Positions 42,451 to 51,429 of a DNA stretch of 64,000 bases are shown here, in pieces. How positions within the stretch are numbered: the first letter of the stretch is position 1; each line of letters opens with the position of its first letter. Below the pieces are notes generated by a model, which saw nothing but the letters and a program-made list of their open reading frames with translations, had not been told where the DNA came from and made no database searches. A program made the position numbers and the translations under genes. The stretch comes from Parerythrobacter lutipelagi (GTDB lineage Bacteria; Pseudomonadota; Alphaproteobacteria; Sphingomonadales; Sphingomonadaceae), in the NCBI RefSeq assembly GCF_005434975.1, contig NZ_SKCJ01000002.1, forward strand, positions 310,001-374,000, given 5' to 3'.

Positions 42451-42933
42451 ATGTCCGTTTTCGACGAGTTCAAGAAATTCATTTCGCGCGGCAATGTGCT
42501 GCAGTTGGCGGTGGGCGTCGTGATCGGCGCGGCTTTCGGCAAGATCACGACATCGCTGACGGAAAGCGTGCTGATGCCTTTCATCGGCTGGCTGTTCGGC
42601 GCGGTTGATTTCTCGAACTGGTTCATCCGGCTTGGCAGCATTCCGCAAGGATATTCCGGCTCGACCGCCAATTATGCAGAGCTGAAAGAAGCCGGGGTGG
42701 CGATGATCGGTTACGGCGATCTGCTGACTCAGATGGTCAACTTCCTCATTCTGGCCTTCGCGCTGTTCCTCTTGATCAAAGGCGTAAACCGGGTGCTCGA
42801 TGCGATCGAGGAAGACAAGAAGGCCATGGACAGCAGTTCCGACAGCGACAAGGTGCCGACCGATCCCCAGCTCGATGTGCTGCGCGATATCCGCAAGGAA
42901 CTGAGGGGGCTGCGCGAAGCGGGCGGCGCATGA
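42451..42933 (+). CDS. mscL: large-conductance mechanosensitive channel MscL (first copy)
   Basis: The 160-residue channel opens under membrane tension to release solutes during hypo-osmotic shock. The N-terminus MSVFDEFKKFISRGNVLQLAVGVVIGAAFGKIT follows the MscL consensus, including the pore-helix glycines equivalent to G22, G26 and G30 of E. coli. The second helix is near 95-115 (MVNFLILAFALFLLIKGVNR), then a charged C-terminal helix. The loop between helices is longer than in E. coli. An EcfG-type promoter lies upstream and a second mscL gene lies 83 bases downstream. Confidence 0.92.
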   Translation: MSVFDEFKKFISRGNVLQLAVGVVIGAAFGKITTSLTESVLMPFIGWLFGAVDFSNWFIRLGSIPQGYSGSTANYAELKEAGVAMIGYGDLLTQMVNFLILAFALFLLIKGVNRVLDAIEEDKKAMDSSSDSDKVPTDPQLDVLRDIRKELRGLREAGGA

Positions 42934-43016
42934 GATTTTACCTGTGCACCCACTTGGCAGGGTGAACAGCTGGTGCCAGAAGTCACGGCACAATCGTGCA
43001 TTTGTGGGAGAACACC

Positions 43017-43475
43017 ATGCTGACCGAATTCAAGGAATTCATTGCCAAGGGCAATGTTATGGAACTGGCCGTTGCGGTCATCATCGCCGGGGCCTTTGCA
43101 GTCATCGTCTCTTCGCTGACCGCCGATATTATCATGCCGATCGTGGGGATGATTTTCGGCGATGTCGATTTCAGCAGCCAATACATCGTGCTGAGCGGCG
43201 AAGTCGAGGAAGGCATGACTTTGGAAGCAGCGCGCGAAGCCGGGGCGAATGTGCTGGCATGGGGCGCTTTTGTGACTTCGATCATCAACTTCTTGATCCT
43301 CGCATTCATCATCTTCCTGCTGGTCCGTTATGCCAACAAGGTGAAAGCGCGGCTGGAAAAACCGGCCGAAGAAGAAGCGCCCGCAGGTCCGACCGAAGTT
43401 GAACTGCTGGCCGAAATTCGCGATGCGCTGAAGGGCGGCGCGCCGGGCGCTCCGAAAAACGGCCCGATGGGCTGA
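43017..43475 (+). CDS. MscL family channel (second, altered copy)
   Basis: The 152-residue protein begins [31 protein letters not shown]. Aligned to E. coli MscL, the pore-helix glycines 22, 26 and 30 and Lys31 are Ala, Ala, Ala and Val, with Gly now at 27. The second helix ([25 protein letters not shown]) is well conserved, and the C-terminus is Pro/Glu/Gly-rich. It is a true family member whose gating should differ from the first copy. GTGGGAG precedes ATG 43017. It may be co-transcribed with the first mscL. Confidence 0.88.
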   Translation: MLTEFKEFIAKGNVMELAVAVIIAGAFAVIVSSLTADIIMPIVGMIFGDVDFSSQYIVLSGEVEEGMTLEAAREAGANVLAWGAFVTSIINFLILAFIIFLLVRYANKVKARLEKPAEEEAPAGPTEVELLAEIRDALKGGAPGAPKNGPMG

Positions 43476-43499
43476 ACCCCCTCACTCACCCATATACAC

Positions 43500-43527
43500 T
43501 TCACATTAAGCGGGCGGGGCCTATATA
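43500..43527 (+). promoter_or_regulatory. candidate sigma70 promoter of ssrA
   Basis: TTCACA (43500-43505), a 16-base GC-rich spacer, then TATATA (43522-43527). Transcription would start near 43534, at the beginning of the tmRNA acceptor piece. Confidence 0.5.
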
Positions 43528-43533
43528 GGTCCT

Positions 43534-43840
43534 GCCCGTTTCGGCGGGCTATGGTGATAAATTGCTGCGTGCAATAGACACAACGGACCCGGGGGCAGTA
43601 CCCGGCGGCTCCACCAAAACCCCCGGATTTCCGGGGTTCCTGATGGGGCCGAACTAGGATCGACGTGTGTTGAAAGACGTAGTTTTTACCCGGGCTGAGT
43701 AACCCGCTAAACTGTTCACAACACACAAGTGCCAATGATAATGAAGCACTCGCAATTGCAGCGTAATCTGACGGCTTAACGGCCTGATCTTACAAAGCTA
43801 AAGCGCGGTTGGACCCACCGGGCAACAGAAGCGGATTCCG
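43534..43840 (+). ncRNA. ssrA: permuted two-piece tmRNA
   Basis: The acceptor piece comes first (about 43534-43616). It contains hairpins GCCCG/CGGGC and ATTGC/GCAAT, a T-arm-like CCGGG/CCCGG, and ends CGGCTCC-A-CCA at 43616. An intervening loop (43617-43644) is removed on maturation. The coding piece starts GGGGCCG at 43645, which pairs with CGGCTCC to rebuild the acceptor stem with a G3-U70 pair, the alanine identity element. The tag frame 43731-43766 reads ANDNEALAIAA then stop. This swapped order is the known alphaproteobacterial arrangement. tmRNA with SmpB frees stalled ribosomes and marks the product for proteolysis. The exact 3' end is not determined. Confidence 0.9.
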
Positions 43841-43855
43841 GGGGCCCGGGGGGGC

Positions 43856-43975
43856 CTAGCAACAGAACCCCCCACCCTTCACTTGGTTGGAAGTAAACCG
43901 TTTGCCGAGTGTACAACGGGCCTCCCCCCATGAAATGATCGGCGCGGGTAGCTAGCAACAGAAACCCCCACCTTC
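43856..43975. repeat. pair of direct repeats downstream of ssrA
   Basis: CTAGCAACAGAA followed by CCCCCCACCCTTC (43856-43880) recurs as CTAGCAACAGAA followed by ACCCCCACCTTC (43952-43975), 96 bases later. A shorter echo, GCAACAGAAGC, lies near 43822. The rest of this stretch up to the lipoprotein gene stop contains no gene I can support. Duplication, or a remnant of integration next to tmRNA, are both possible. Confidence 0.7.
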
Positions 43976-44000
43976 TGACAGCGTTGAAACCGGGACCTGG

Positions 44001-44525
44001 CTATCCGAGAAAAAGTGGAGCGCAGATCTCAATCAATTCGGCGCTCAGTTCGGGTTCAACACGCTCAATGGCTGCTCGGGTGCGGCGATCAGCTTCAGAA
44101 AAAGCGGCATCTTCTTCTTCCTTGCTTCTCCGGAAGGCTGACACGGCACCCACAGCAGCGCCTTCGTAACCGAGGTAGATCTTCCGCTCCTGATCGTCGA
44201 TCTGGGCCGGTGTCAAATCCTGCTTCGCACCTTCCGCATATGCAGCATTTTTCGCCTTGAGAGCAATCGAGCGCGCTTGGTCGGAGGATAGATTCTTCAA
44301 CGCAGAGCTGCGACTGACGGCAAACTCGCCAATACGCGAACAACGCAGCGCTTGGCCCAGGCTGACAGTCATTGGTACGGTCGCGCTTTCTTCAGGAGCC
44401 GCTGGCGACGAGCTATTGCCAGCTGAAAGGTCGGTTTCATCGGCTGAAGCGGGTGGTTGCGCCGGTTGTGTTCCACATGCTGTCAGCGCCATACATGCCA
44501 GTGACGTCAAACAAAGATATCGCAC
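44001..44525 (-). CDS. lipoprotein of unknown function (GTG start)
   Basis: The 174-residue protein starts at GTG 44525, behind a good AGGAGAAA site. The signal VRYLCLTSLACMALTACGT has lipobox LTAC. A Ser/Pro/Ala-rich linker follows, then a helical domain with LGQALRCSRIGEF and a closing ELIEICAPLFLG; the two Cys (in LRCS and EICA) may form a disulfide. I do not recognise the family. A longer frame upstream adds an Arg-rich stretch before the signal and is less likely. It lies after the ssrA region. Confidence 0.7.
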   Translation of the reverse strand: MRYLCLTSLACMALTACGTQPAQPPASADETDLSAGNSSSPAAPEESATVPMTVSLGQALRCSRIGEFAVSRSSALKNLSSDQARSIALKAKNAAYAEGAKQDLTPAQIDDQERKIYLGYEGAAVGAVSAFRRSKEEEDAAFSEADRRTRAAIERVEPELSAELIEICAPLFLG

Positions 44526-44536
44526 GCGATTTCTCC

Positions 44537-44800
44537 TTACTCGGCCCGGCCGACTGCACAATCAACGGTACTATTTGCCTCTTCCCGTTCTCGTTCAAAT
44601 CTCAGGCAATCGAGGATCTTCGCGCCGGCGAGGAACACCGCGCCGGTGGTTGCAAGGAACAGCAGCTTGCCGCCCCAGCCGGGATATTCCACGAGATATT
44701 GCGCGCCGCGTGCGGTCGCACCAAGCGCCAGCGCATAGATGATCACGAAAGCCTCGATCCGCGTCTTGATGACGAACAGCCTGGCGATCTTTTTCAGCAT
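44537..44800 (-). CDS. small membrane protein, function unknown
   Basis: The 87-residue protein has a basic N-terminus (LKKIARLFVIKTRIEAF), two helices (about 18-38 and 44-62) and a charged C-terminal tail. AAGAAAGGGAGCGC precedes ATG 44800. It ends 11 bases before the GTG start of the lipoprotein gene, so the two are probably one operon. The 119 bases between its start and the astB stop show no clear signal. Confidence 0.7.
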   Translation of the reverse strand: MLKKIARLFVIKTRIEAFVIIYALALGATARGAQYLVEYPGWGGKLLFLATTGAVFLAGAKILDCLRFEREREEANSTVDCAVGRAE

Positions 44801-44919
44801 GCGCTCCCTTTCTTGTTAACATTTTACACTGCAAGCCCCATGCCAGCGCCACGGCGCTGCGGGATACGGTGGTTAACGTCCAAGGGATTGTAAACAAACC
44901 CGACGAGCTGTCGAGCGTG

Positions 44920-46182
44920 TTAACCCAGAATCGTCAGATCGAGCGATTCCAGCAACTTGCCGCGCGCTGTTCGAACGGTTTTGGCAAGCTCGGGCAGGCC
45001 GATATCGGACGGGTCGATCTGTTCGGGCCACCATTCACCGATGACTTTTTCGAGCTGTTCGGCCTTTGCCTCGCTGAGCAGGAAGCGCGGGTCGACCGTT
45101 GCCGGATCGGCGACAACGCGCAGGCGCAGGCAGGCGGGGCCGCCGCCATTGGCCATCGACTGGCGGACATCGACCGGGATCACCTGCCGGATCGGCCCAT
45201 TCGATGCCAGCATGGCTTCGCACCAGGCCCACACGCTCGCGCTTTCCTGACATTCGTCCGGCACAACCAGCGCCATCTCGCCGGAAGGCAAGGTGAGGAG
45301 CTGGGCGTTGAAAAGATAGGTCTTGATCGCTTCCGCCAGGCTGACGGCGCTCGACGGCACTTCGACCACTTCCAGCGCGGGGAAGGCTGCGCGGATTGCC
45401 TGATATACGCTGTCGCGGTCGGCGAAGGCTTCTTCGTGAGTAAACAGGACGCGCTCGTTGGCGACCGAGACGACATCGTTGTGAAACGCACCCGCTTCGA
45501 TCGCGGCGGGGTTCTGCTCAATAAAAACTGTGCGTGCGGGATCGAGCCCGTGCAACCGGGCGACAGCGCGGCTGGCTTGTTCGTGCTGGCGCGCAGGAAA
45601 TCTGCCGCCCGGCCGGCCATAAACGAACACCTCCACTCCGGCACTGCCATGCCCTTCGCACAGCCGCATATGGTTTGCTGCGCCTTCGTCACCGAAACTG
45701 GGCGGCACCGCGTCATGTACGGTGAAATGGTCGGAATTGCCGAAGGCGATATCGAGCTGAGCCTTGGTGTCGCGCCATTCCTGCGCGCGATGGACCATGG
45801 TGACGAGGTTGGCCGGTGTCAGGTGGCACTTGCCGTCGGCGGTATCTGGCGCGGGGCTGACCGTCGCCGCATTGGCCGTCCACATCGAACTGGCCGACCA
45901 GGCCGCCGCCAGCAGGGCGCGATCCTCAGCCGGGTTCACCGCCAGTCGCCGAAGCGTTTCCTCGTTCGGTCGCAGCAACGGCAGGAGAAATCCCTGCGCC
46001 AGCCCGCGCGCCATATTGCCGCGCATCTTGCCGATCCCCTGCAGCGCAGCAGCGCGCGGGTAGGACGGATCGCCCCTGTGGCTTGCGCTGGCAATATTGC
46101 CGAGGCTGAGCCCCGCGTAATTGTGCGACGGGCCGACAATACCATCGAAGTTGATCTCGACCAGATTTCCGGGCTTGTTCAA
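44920..46182 (-). CDS. astB: N-succinylarginine dihydrolase
   Basis: The 420-residue protein is the second enzyme of the arginine succinyltransferase pathway. It converts N2-succinylarginine to N2-succinylornithine, ammonia and CO2. The start matches the family (VEINFDGIVGPSHNYAGLSLGN). Later come NSDHFTVHDAVPPSFGDEGAANHMRL, an HNDVVSVANE segment, and SMANGGGPACLRLRVV with the catalytic Cys. I prefer TTG 46182, which overlaps the astA stop (TTGA) and has GGAG 9 bases upstream, over GTG 46197. The fold is the guanidine-modifying (amidinotransferase-like) propeller. Confidence 0.93.
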   Translation of the reverse strand: MNKPGNLVEINFDGIVGPSHNYAGLSLGNIASASHRGDPSYPRAAALQGIGKMRGNMARGLAQGFLLPLLRPNEETLRRLAVNPAEDRALLAAAWSASSMWTANAATVSPAPDTADGKCHLTPANLVTMVHRAQEWRDTKAQLDIAFGNSDHFTVHDAVPPSFGDEGAANHMRLCEGHGSAGVEVFVYGRPGGRFPARQHEQASRAVARLHGLDPARTVFIEQNPAAIEAGAFHNDVVSVANERVLFTHEEAFADRDSVYQAIRAAFPALEVVEVPSSAVSLAEAIKTYLFNAQLLTLPSGEMALVVPDECQESASVWAWCEAMLASNGPIRQVIPVDVRQSMANGGGPACLRLRVVADPATVDPRFLLSEAKAEQLEKVIGEWWPEQIDPSDIGLPELAKTVRTARGKLLESLDLTILG

Positions 46183-47195
46183 CGCGCTACGCTCCACACG
46201 ATATCGCCCGGCTGCACATTGAGCACCTCGGCCGCCGTCGCATCGATGGTGACCGAGCCATCATCATTGACGCAGCGCTCGCCGTAACAGCTGCGGAAGG
46301 TCGCCAGATGACCGGTGGCGATCAGCGAACGCTCTCCGTTCTCGCAATCGATCCCCTCGATTGCCGCATGCTGCGCGTCTTTCACGCTTTTCACCTGATC
46401 GGTTTTGGCCAGCATGGTCGGCCCGCCGTCGAATATGTCGACATAGCCTTCGTAAGCGAAGCCTTCGTTCTCCAGCATGCGCATGGCCGCGCGCCCGGTG
46501 GGGTGCGGCAAGCCGATGACCTCGCGCGCATCATTATCCAGCATGGCGACATAGACCGGATGCTTGGGCATCAGATCGGCGATGAACTGGTTGCCGTTGA
46601 TGGCGTTGAAATAATCGGCTTCCTGAAAACTCATGCCGAAGAACCGGCCGGCAACCCCGTCCCAGAATGGCGAGCCGCCGCGATCATCGATGATCCCGCG
46701 CAATTCGGCCAGCACCCGGTCGGCGAACCGCGCGCGGTGCATGGCGATGAACAGGTAGCGGCTGCGCGCGAGCAGCAGGCCGAGACCCCCGGCGCGTTCG
46801 TTGGGATGGAGGAACAGTCCGCCGACCTCGCTCGCCCCCTCCAGATCGGTCGTCAGGCCGAGGATCTCCGCGCGCACTGTGCGGTCGAGTTCCTGCGAAT
46901 GCTGCGACAGCGTGCTGAGGCGGTAGGAATAGAATGGCCACTGCTGGCCGACCTGTGTGAACAGCTGGCAGGTGCCGCGAACAGCCCCGGTTTCCGCGTT
47001 CTCCAGCACCAATACGAATTGATCGTCGCCCAGCTTTTCATCGTCGCGCGCGAAGGCCTGCTCGGCGCGGTCCAGCTTGCTGCCCAGCGCCTTGCGATCT
47101 GCCGGCAGGTTGGTGAAACCCCCGCCGGTCAGCTTGGCCATTTCATACAGCGGTTCGAGATCGGAAGCGCGTGCAGCGCGCAGGCGAAAGGTCAA
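46179..47195 (-). CDS. astA: arginine N-succinyltransferase
   Basis: The 338-residue enzyme transfers succinyl from succinyl-CoA to arginine, the first AST pathway step. Family marks are FRLRAARASDLEPLYEMAKLTGGGFTNLPAD at the N-terminus, SEVGGLFLHPNERAGGLGLLLARSRYLF (acetyl-CoA-type binding), SPFWDGVAGRFFGMSFQEADYFNAINGNQFIADLMP, and HPTGRAAMRMLENEGF. Coupled to astB downstream and overlapping the M20 gene upstream by 4 bases. astC, astD and astE are not in the window. Confidence 0.93.
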   Translation of the reverse strand: MTFRLRAARASDLEPLYEMAKLTGGGFTNLPADRKALGSKLDRAEQAFARDDEKLGDDQFVLVLENAETGAVRGTCQLFTQVGQQWPFYSYRLSTLSQHSQELDRTVRAEILGLTTDLEGASEVGGLFLHPNERAGGLGLLLARSRYLFIAMHRARFADRVLAELRGIIDDRGGSPFWDGVAGRFFGMSFQEADYFNAINGNQFIADLMPKHPVYVAMLDNDAREVIGLPHPTGRAAMRMLENEGFAYEGYVDIFDGGPTMLAKTDQVKSVKDAQHAAIEGIDCENGERSLIATGHLATFRSCYGERCVNDDGSVTIDATAAEVLNVQPGDIVWSVAR

Positions 47196-48406
47196 AGCGG
47201 ATCCCCCGAAGCAAGTTTGTGCAGCACCAGCGCGGACAGGGCCGCCCGTTCTCGCAGTGATGATACGATCATGAATTCATCCGGCGAATGGATTGAACCG
47301 CCGCGCACACCCATGGTGTCGACGACGGGAACGCCGGTGGCGGCGATGTTGTTGCCGTCGCACACTCCGCCGGTCGATTGCCAGCCGATTTCCTGACCGA
47401 GCGACGCCCCGCAGTCGCGCACCAGATCGAACAGTTTCTGCGCCCGCCGGTCGACCGGCTTTGGAGGGCGGGTGATGCCGCCGTGGCGGTGAATCGAAAC
47501 CTCGTGCGTCTGCTGGACATCGCCGATCAGCGCCGCCAGCCCGGCTTCGAACTGCGCCGCAGCGTCAGGGCTCTTGGGCCGGATGTTGAACCGCAAGACG
47601 GCATGGTCCGGCACCACATTGTTCGCGGCGCCGCCGTCGATCTTCGCCGGGTTGACCGGGCATTCCCCGGTCTGAAGCTGTTTGAGCCCGAGCACCAGCG
47701 CGGCCGCTGCGACGATCGCGTTGCGCCCGTCCTGCGGATTGCGCCCGGCGTGGGCGGACTTGCCGGTGATGGTGAGCGAATAATTGCCGCTGCCGCCACG
47801 CGCATGGGCCAGCGTGCCGTCGGGCAGGGCGGAAGGTTCGTAAGTGAGCGCAGCATATTTGCCCTGCGCCAGCTGCTCGATCAGCGGCGCGGATGCGAGC
47901 GATCCGGTTTCCTCGTCCGAATTGATCAGCACATCATAGCCGATGTTCGCGGCGCATTCGCTCGTTTCGAACGCCATCAGTGCGTGAAGGATAACGGCGA
48001 TACCGCCCTTCATGTCGGCGAGGCCCGGGCCGTTCAGCGTCTCTTCGTCGAGCCACTGCTGGTCCTGAAACGGATGATCCTTGGGAAAGACTGTGTCCAT
48101 ATGCCCGGTGAACAGCAGCCGCTTCGCTGCATCGGGCCGCACGCGCAGCACCATATGCTGGCCGAATTGCCGGTCGACTTCGCTGCCATCGGGATCGATT
48201 GCGGATACCGGGGCCGGGTCGATCATCTCGATATCGCCGGGCAGCGCGGAGAAGGCTTCGGCCAGTCTGGCGGCCATTTCAGCCAGCCCTTCGAGATTGG
48301 CGGTACCGGTGTTGATCGCGCTCCACTCACGCGCTTGGGCGAGCATGGCATCCTGATCGATCGGGGCGATCAGCGCTTCGTGTTCGGTATCCGGTTTCAT
48401 TGGCAA
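47192..48406 (-). CDS. M20 family metallohydrolase (carboxypeptidase G2/desuccinylase type)
   Basis: The 404-residue protein is a di-zinc M20 peptidase with TGHMDTVFPKD, GPGLADMKGGIAV (bridging Asp), INSDEETGS (Glu base and ligand), and a dimerisation domain (GKSAHAGRNPQDGRNAI). The closing His lies in GGSIHSPDEFM. Relatives cleave glutamate or succinyl groups from N-acyl amino acids. It heads the operon with astA and astB, so it may act on N-succinylglutamate or a related intermediate in place of the M14-type AstE. That link is inferred from position only. Confidence 0.85.
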   Translation of the reverse strand: MPMKPDTEHEALIAPIDQDAMLAQAREWSAINTGTANLEGLAEMAARLAEAFSALPGDIEMIDPAPVSAIDPDGSEVDRQFGQHMVLRVRPDAAKRLLFTGHMDTVFPKDHPFQDQQWLDEETLNGPGLADMKGGIAVILHALMAFETSECAANIGYDVLINSDEETGSLASAPLIEQLAQGKYAALTYEPSALPDGTLAHARGGSGNYSLTITGKSAHAGRNPQDGRNAIVAAAALVLGLKQLQTGECPVNPAKIDGGAANNVVPDHAVLRFNIRPKSPDAAAQFEAGLAALIGDVQQTHEVSIHRHGGITRPPKPVDRRAQKLFDLVRDCGASLGQEIGWQSTGGVCDGNNIAATGVPVVDTMGVRGGSIHSPDEFMIVSSLRERAALSALVLHKLASGDPL

Positions 48407-48576
48407 CAGCCTCTAGCCGCGCGGACGCGGCTGTCCAAGGGCAGGCAAGAAATTCTTGGGTCTGAAAGCGTTGCATCGGCAGGCGAGCTTGGCCATAGCG
48501 CGCCTGTCCTCCCCGGGTTTTGCTGTTATGAATCCCCCCGCGCATCGCTGTGCGCAATCTATTCTTGCGAGGACCA

Positions 48577-50691
48577 ATGACCGAATATGTGAAGCGCGCC
48601 GGATTGCAGGTTTATCCGGGACTTGCCGACTTGCTCGAAACGCAGGTGCTCCGGGCGCTGGGCCGCGATGTCGCGGTTTTCTGGCAGGGGTTTGCCGATC
48701 TCCTCGCCAGCAAGGCGCCGCGCAATCGCGAACTGCTGGCGAAGCGAGAGGACCTGCAGGCAAAGATCGATGCCTGGCACAAGGATCGCGCGGGCCAGCC
48801 GCATGATGCGGACGCATATCGCGCCTTTCTCCAGCAGATCGGTTATCTCGTCCCTGAGCCGGAAACATTCACTATCGGTACCGAAAATGTCGATCCCGAG
48901 ATCGCGACGATGGCGGGGCCGCAGCTGGTGGTGCCGATCCTGAATGCGCGCTTCCTGTTAAATGCGGCCAATGCGCGCTGGGGAAGCCTGTATGACGCGT
49001 TCTACGGCACCGATGCGCTCGATGCGCCGCCTGCGCGCCCCGGTGGTTATGACGAGGATCGCGGCGCAGCGGTGATCGCGCGCGGGCGCGAATTCCTCGA
49101 TTCGGCGCTGCCACTGGTGGACCAAAGCTGGGCCGATCTTGCCAACGAGCATGACGGCAAGCTGCAGGACGAGAGCCAGTGGGTGGGGCATACCGATCAG
49201 GGTCTGCTGTTCCGCAACCACGGTCTGCACATCGAAGTCGTGTTCGATCGCAAGCACCCGGTCGGCAAGACCGACAAGGCGGGTATTGCCGATATAGTGG
49301 TCGAAGCTGCGCTGACCACGATTTGCGATTGCGAGGATTCGGTCGCGGCGGTCGATGGCGAGGACAAGACGCTCGCCTACACCAACTGGCTCGGCCTGAT
49401 CCGAGGCGATCTGGAGGACACATTCGAGAAGGGCGGGGCGATGATGACCCGCTCGCTCAATGGCGACAAACTCTACCGCGACGGCGACGGCAACCAGCAC
49501 GCGCTGATGGGCCGCAGCCTGCTGTTCGTGCGCAACGTGGGCCACCTGATGACCAATCCGGCGATCCTGCTACCGGGCGGCGAAGAGATTCCAGAAGGGA
49601 TCATGGATACCGTCTTCACCAGCGCGATCTCCGCGCTCGATGTCGAAGGCGCCAAGAAAGATGGATTGGTAAAGTTCGGCAATTCGCGCCACGGCAGCAT
49701 CTATATCGTGAAGCCGAAGATGCACGGTCCGGAAGAATGCGCCTTTACCAACGAACTGTTCGATGCGGTGGAGGATCTGCTCGCGCTGCCCCGCCACACG
49801 ATAAAGGTCGGCGTGATGGATGAGGAGCGCCGCACGTCGGCCAACCTTGCTGCCTGCATCCATGCGGTGAAGGATCGCATCGTGTTTATCAACACCGGTT
49901 TCCTCGACCGGACCGGCGACGAAATTCACACCTCGATGCACGCCGGGCCGATGATGCGCAAAGGCGAGATGAAGAGCAGCGCATGGCTAGCCGCATACGA
50001 GAAACGCAATGTCGGTATCGGCATGGCGTGCGGCCTTTCGGGCCGTGCGCAGATTGGCAAGGGCATGTGGCCTGCGCCCGATCTGATGGGCAAGATGATG
50101 ATCGAGAAAATCGGTCACTTGCGCTCCGGCGCGAACACCGCCTGGGTTCCCTCACCCACCGCAGCAACGCTGCATGCGCTCCATTATCATCAGGAAGACG
50201 TTTTCGAGATCCAGCAGGACCTCGGCGAAACACCGGGCCTTGCCCCGCTGCTCACCATCCCTTTGGCCGATGGGACCAATTGGTCGGAAGCCGAAGTGCG
50301 CGAGGAACTCGACAACAACGCGCAGGGTTTGCTGGGCTATGTGGTGCGCTGGATCGATGCCGGGGTCGGGTGTTCGAAAGTGCCCGACATCAACGACGTC
50401 GGCCTGATGGAAGACCGCGCCACACTGCGCATCTCCTCGCAGCATATGGCCAACTGGCTGCTCCATGGCGTGTGCAGCGAGGCGCAGGTGATGGACAGCC
50501 TGCAACGCATGGCTGCCAAGGTCGATGAACAGAACGCGGGCGACCCGCTGTATGAGCCGATGGCGGGCAATTGGGACACCAGCCTCGCGTTCAAGGCCGC
50601 ATGCGACCTTGTGTTCAAGGGTGTAAGCCAGCCGAGCGGTTATACCGAGCCATTGCTGCACAAATGGCGGCAGGCGAAGAAGGCCTGCTAG
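48577..50691 (+). CDS. glcB: malate synthase G
   Basis: The 704-residue enzyme condenses acetyl-CoA with glyoxylate to give malate (glyoxylate shunt or glycolate use). Length and motifs identify the G isoform: [34 protein letters not shown] with the Mg-binding Glu/Asp, [32 protein letters not shown], and [16 protein letters not shown]. Start ATG 48577 gives the family-like [16 protein letters not shown] and has GCGAGGA upstream. The 170 bases before it contain a GC hairpin (CCGCG/CGCGG) near the divergent M20 gene. Confidence 0.95.
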   Translation: MTEYVKRAGLQVYPGLADLLETQVLRALGRDVAVFWQGFADLLASKAPRNRELLAKREDLQAKIDAWHKDRAGQPHDADAYRAFLQQIGYLVPEPETFTIGTENVDPEIATMAGPQLVVPILNARFLLNAANARWGSLYDAFYGTDALDAPPARPGGYDEDRGAAVIARGREFLDSALPLVDQSWADLANEHDGKLQDESQWVGHTDQGLLFRNHGLHIEVVFDRKHPVGKTDKAGIADIVVEAALTTICDCEDSVAAVDGEDKTLAYTNWLGLIRGDLEDTFEKGGAMMTRSLNGDKLYRDGDGNQHALMGRSLLFVRNVGHLMTNPAILLPGGEEIPEGIMDTVFTSAISALDVEGAKKDGLVKFGNSRHGSIYIVKPKMHGPEECAFTNELFDAVEDLLALPRHTIKVGVMDEERRTSANLAACIHAVKDRIVFINTGFLDRTGDEIHTSMHAGPMMRKGEMKSSAWLAAYEKRNVGIGMACGLSGRAQIGKGMWPAPDLMGKMMIEKIGHLRSGANTAWVPSPTAATLHALHYHQEDVFEIQQDLGETPGLAPLLTIPLADGTNWSEAEVREELDNNAQGLLGYVVRWIDAGVGCSKVPDINDVGLMEDRATLRISSQHMANWLLHGVCSEAQVMDSLQRMAAKVDEQNAGDPLYEPMAGNWDTSLAFKAACDLVFKGVSQPSGYTEPLLHKWRQAKKAC

Positions 50692-50703
50692 GGGCGGCCC
50701 GTC

Positions 50704-51381
50704 ATGCGCCGCCGATTGCTTGCCGTCGTCGCATTCGTGTTGCTGGGACTTGTCGTCTGGCTGCTCACGCGGCCGGGCGATGCCCCGCTGATCGGCAGCA
50801 ATGCTCCGCAAGCCTATTCTCGCGCAGCCTTCGACCAATGGTTGATTGCGGACCCTGACCGAATCCGCGATTTCGAAGACTTCGCTGACTATCTCGCCGG
50901 GCAGGGGGTGGGAAATGTCGTGCCCGTCTGGCAGCTGACGCGCACCGATGCCAATCGTTCCAAGGATTGCGAGCGTCCTCAATTCCTGATCCCGCCGCGG
51001 GACGACTGGGCGAATATCGTGCCTGTGCTGGTGCTTGTGCGGGATCATGTTTCCCCTGAAATCGGCGCAGTCGAAGTGCAATCGACCTATCGCACGCCCG
51101 ATTTCAATGACTGCATCGGCGGCGCGGTTCGTAGCAGGCACCTTTCCTTTTCGGCTGTTGACCTGACACCGGTCGAACCGATCCCCAATTCGCAGCTGTT
51201 CGGCAACTTGTGCCAGCTGCAAGCACAGCTCGGACCGGCCAGCCGCTTCGGGCTCGGCGCCTATTTCGATCCCTCCATGCCGGACCGGGCGAGCGGGCGG
51301 TTTCATGTCGATGTTTCGGGTTATCGCAGCTGGGGTTATTCGCAGCGCTCCGAAAGCAGCGGTTGCCGCGCATTCCGCTGA
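50704..51381 (+). CDS. M15-type peptidase-like exported protein
   Basis: The 225-residue protein has an N-terminal signal anchor (LLAVVAFVLLGLVVWLL). The rest fits an M15A-like D-Ala-D-Ala carboxypeptidase fold: VEVQSTYRTPDFNDCIGGAVRSRHLSFSAVDLTP, with the H-x6-D zinc ligands, and GRFHVDVSGYRSWGYS near the end with the third His. Four Cys could form disulfides outside the cytoplasm. A peptidoglycan role is likely. It is 12 bases after glcB, without evident functional link. Confidence 0.75.
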   Translation: MRRRLLAVVAFVLLGLVVWLLTRPGDAPLIGSNAPQAYSRAAFDQWLIADPDRIRDFEDFADYLAGQGVGNVVPVWQLTRTDANRSKDCERPQFLIPPRDDWANIVPVLVLVRDHVSPEIGAVEVQSTYRTPDFNDCIGGAVRSRHLSFSAVDLTPVEPIPNSQLFGNLCQLQAQLGPASRFGLGAYFDPSMPDRASGRFHVDVSGYRSWGYSQRSESSGCRAFR

Positions 51382-51429
51382 TTTTGCTCTGAAAACCAAT
51401 TGTTCAGCCATTGGTGGCATGGCTGAAGG

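Noticed and set aside
43534-44000. Integrated element or prophage at the tmRNA gene
   Set aside because: No integrase, phage gene or composition change is nearby; only short repeats remain.
44869-46287. 472-residue plus-strand open frame
   Set aside because: Antisense to astB; composition rich in Arg/Gly/His without motifs.
47378-48580. 400-residue plus-strand open frame
   Set aside because: Antisense to the M20 hydrolase.
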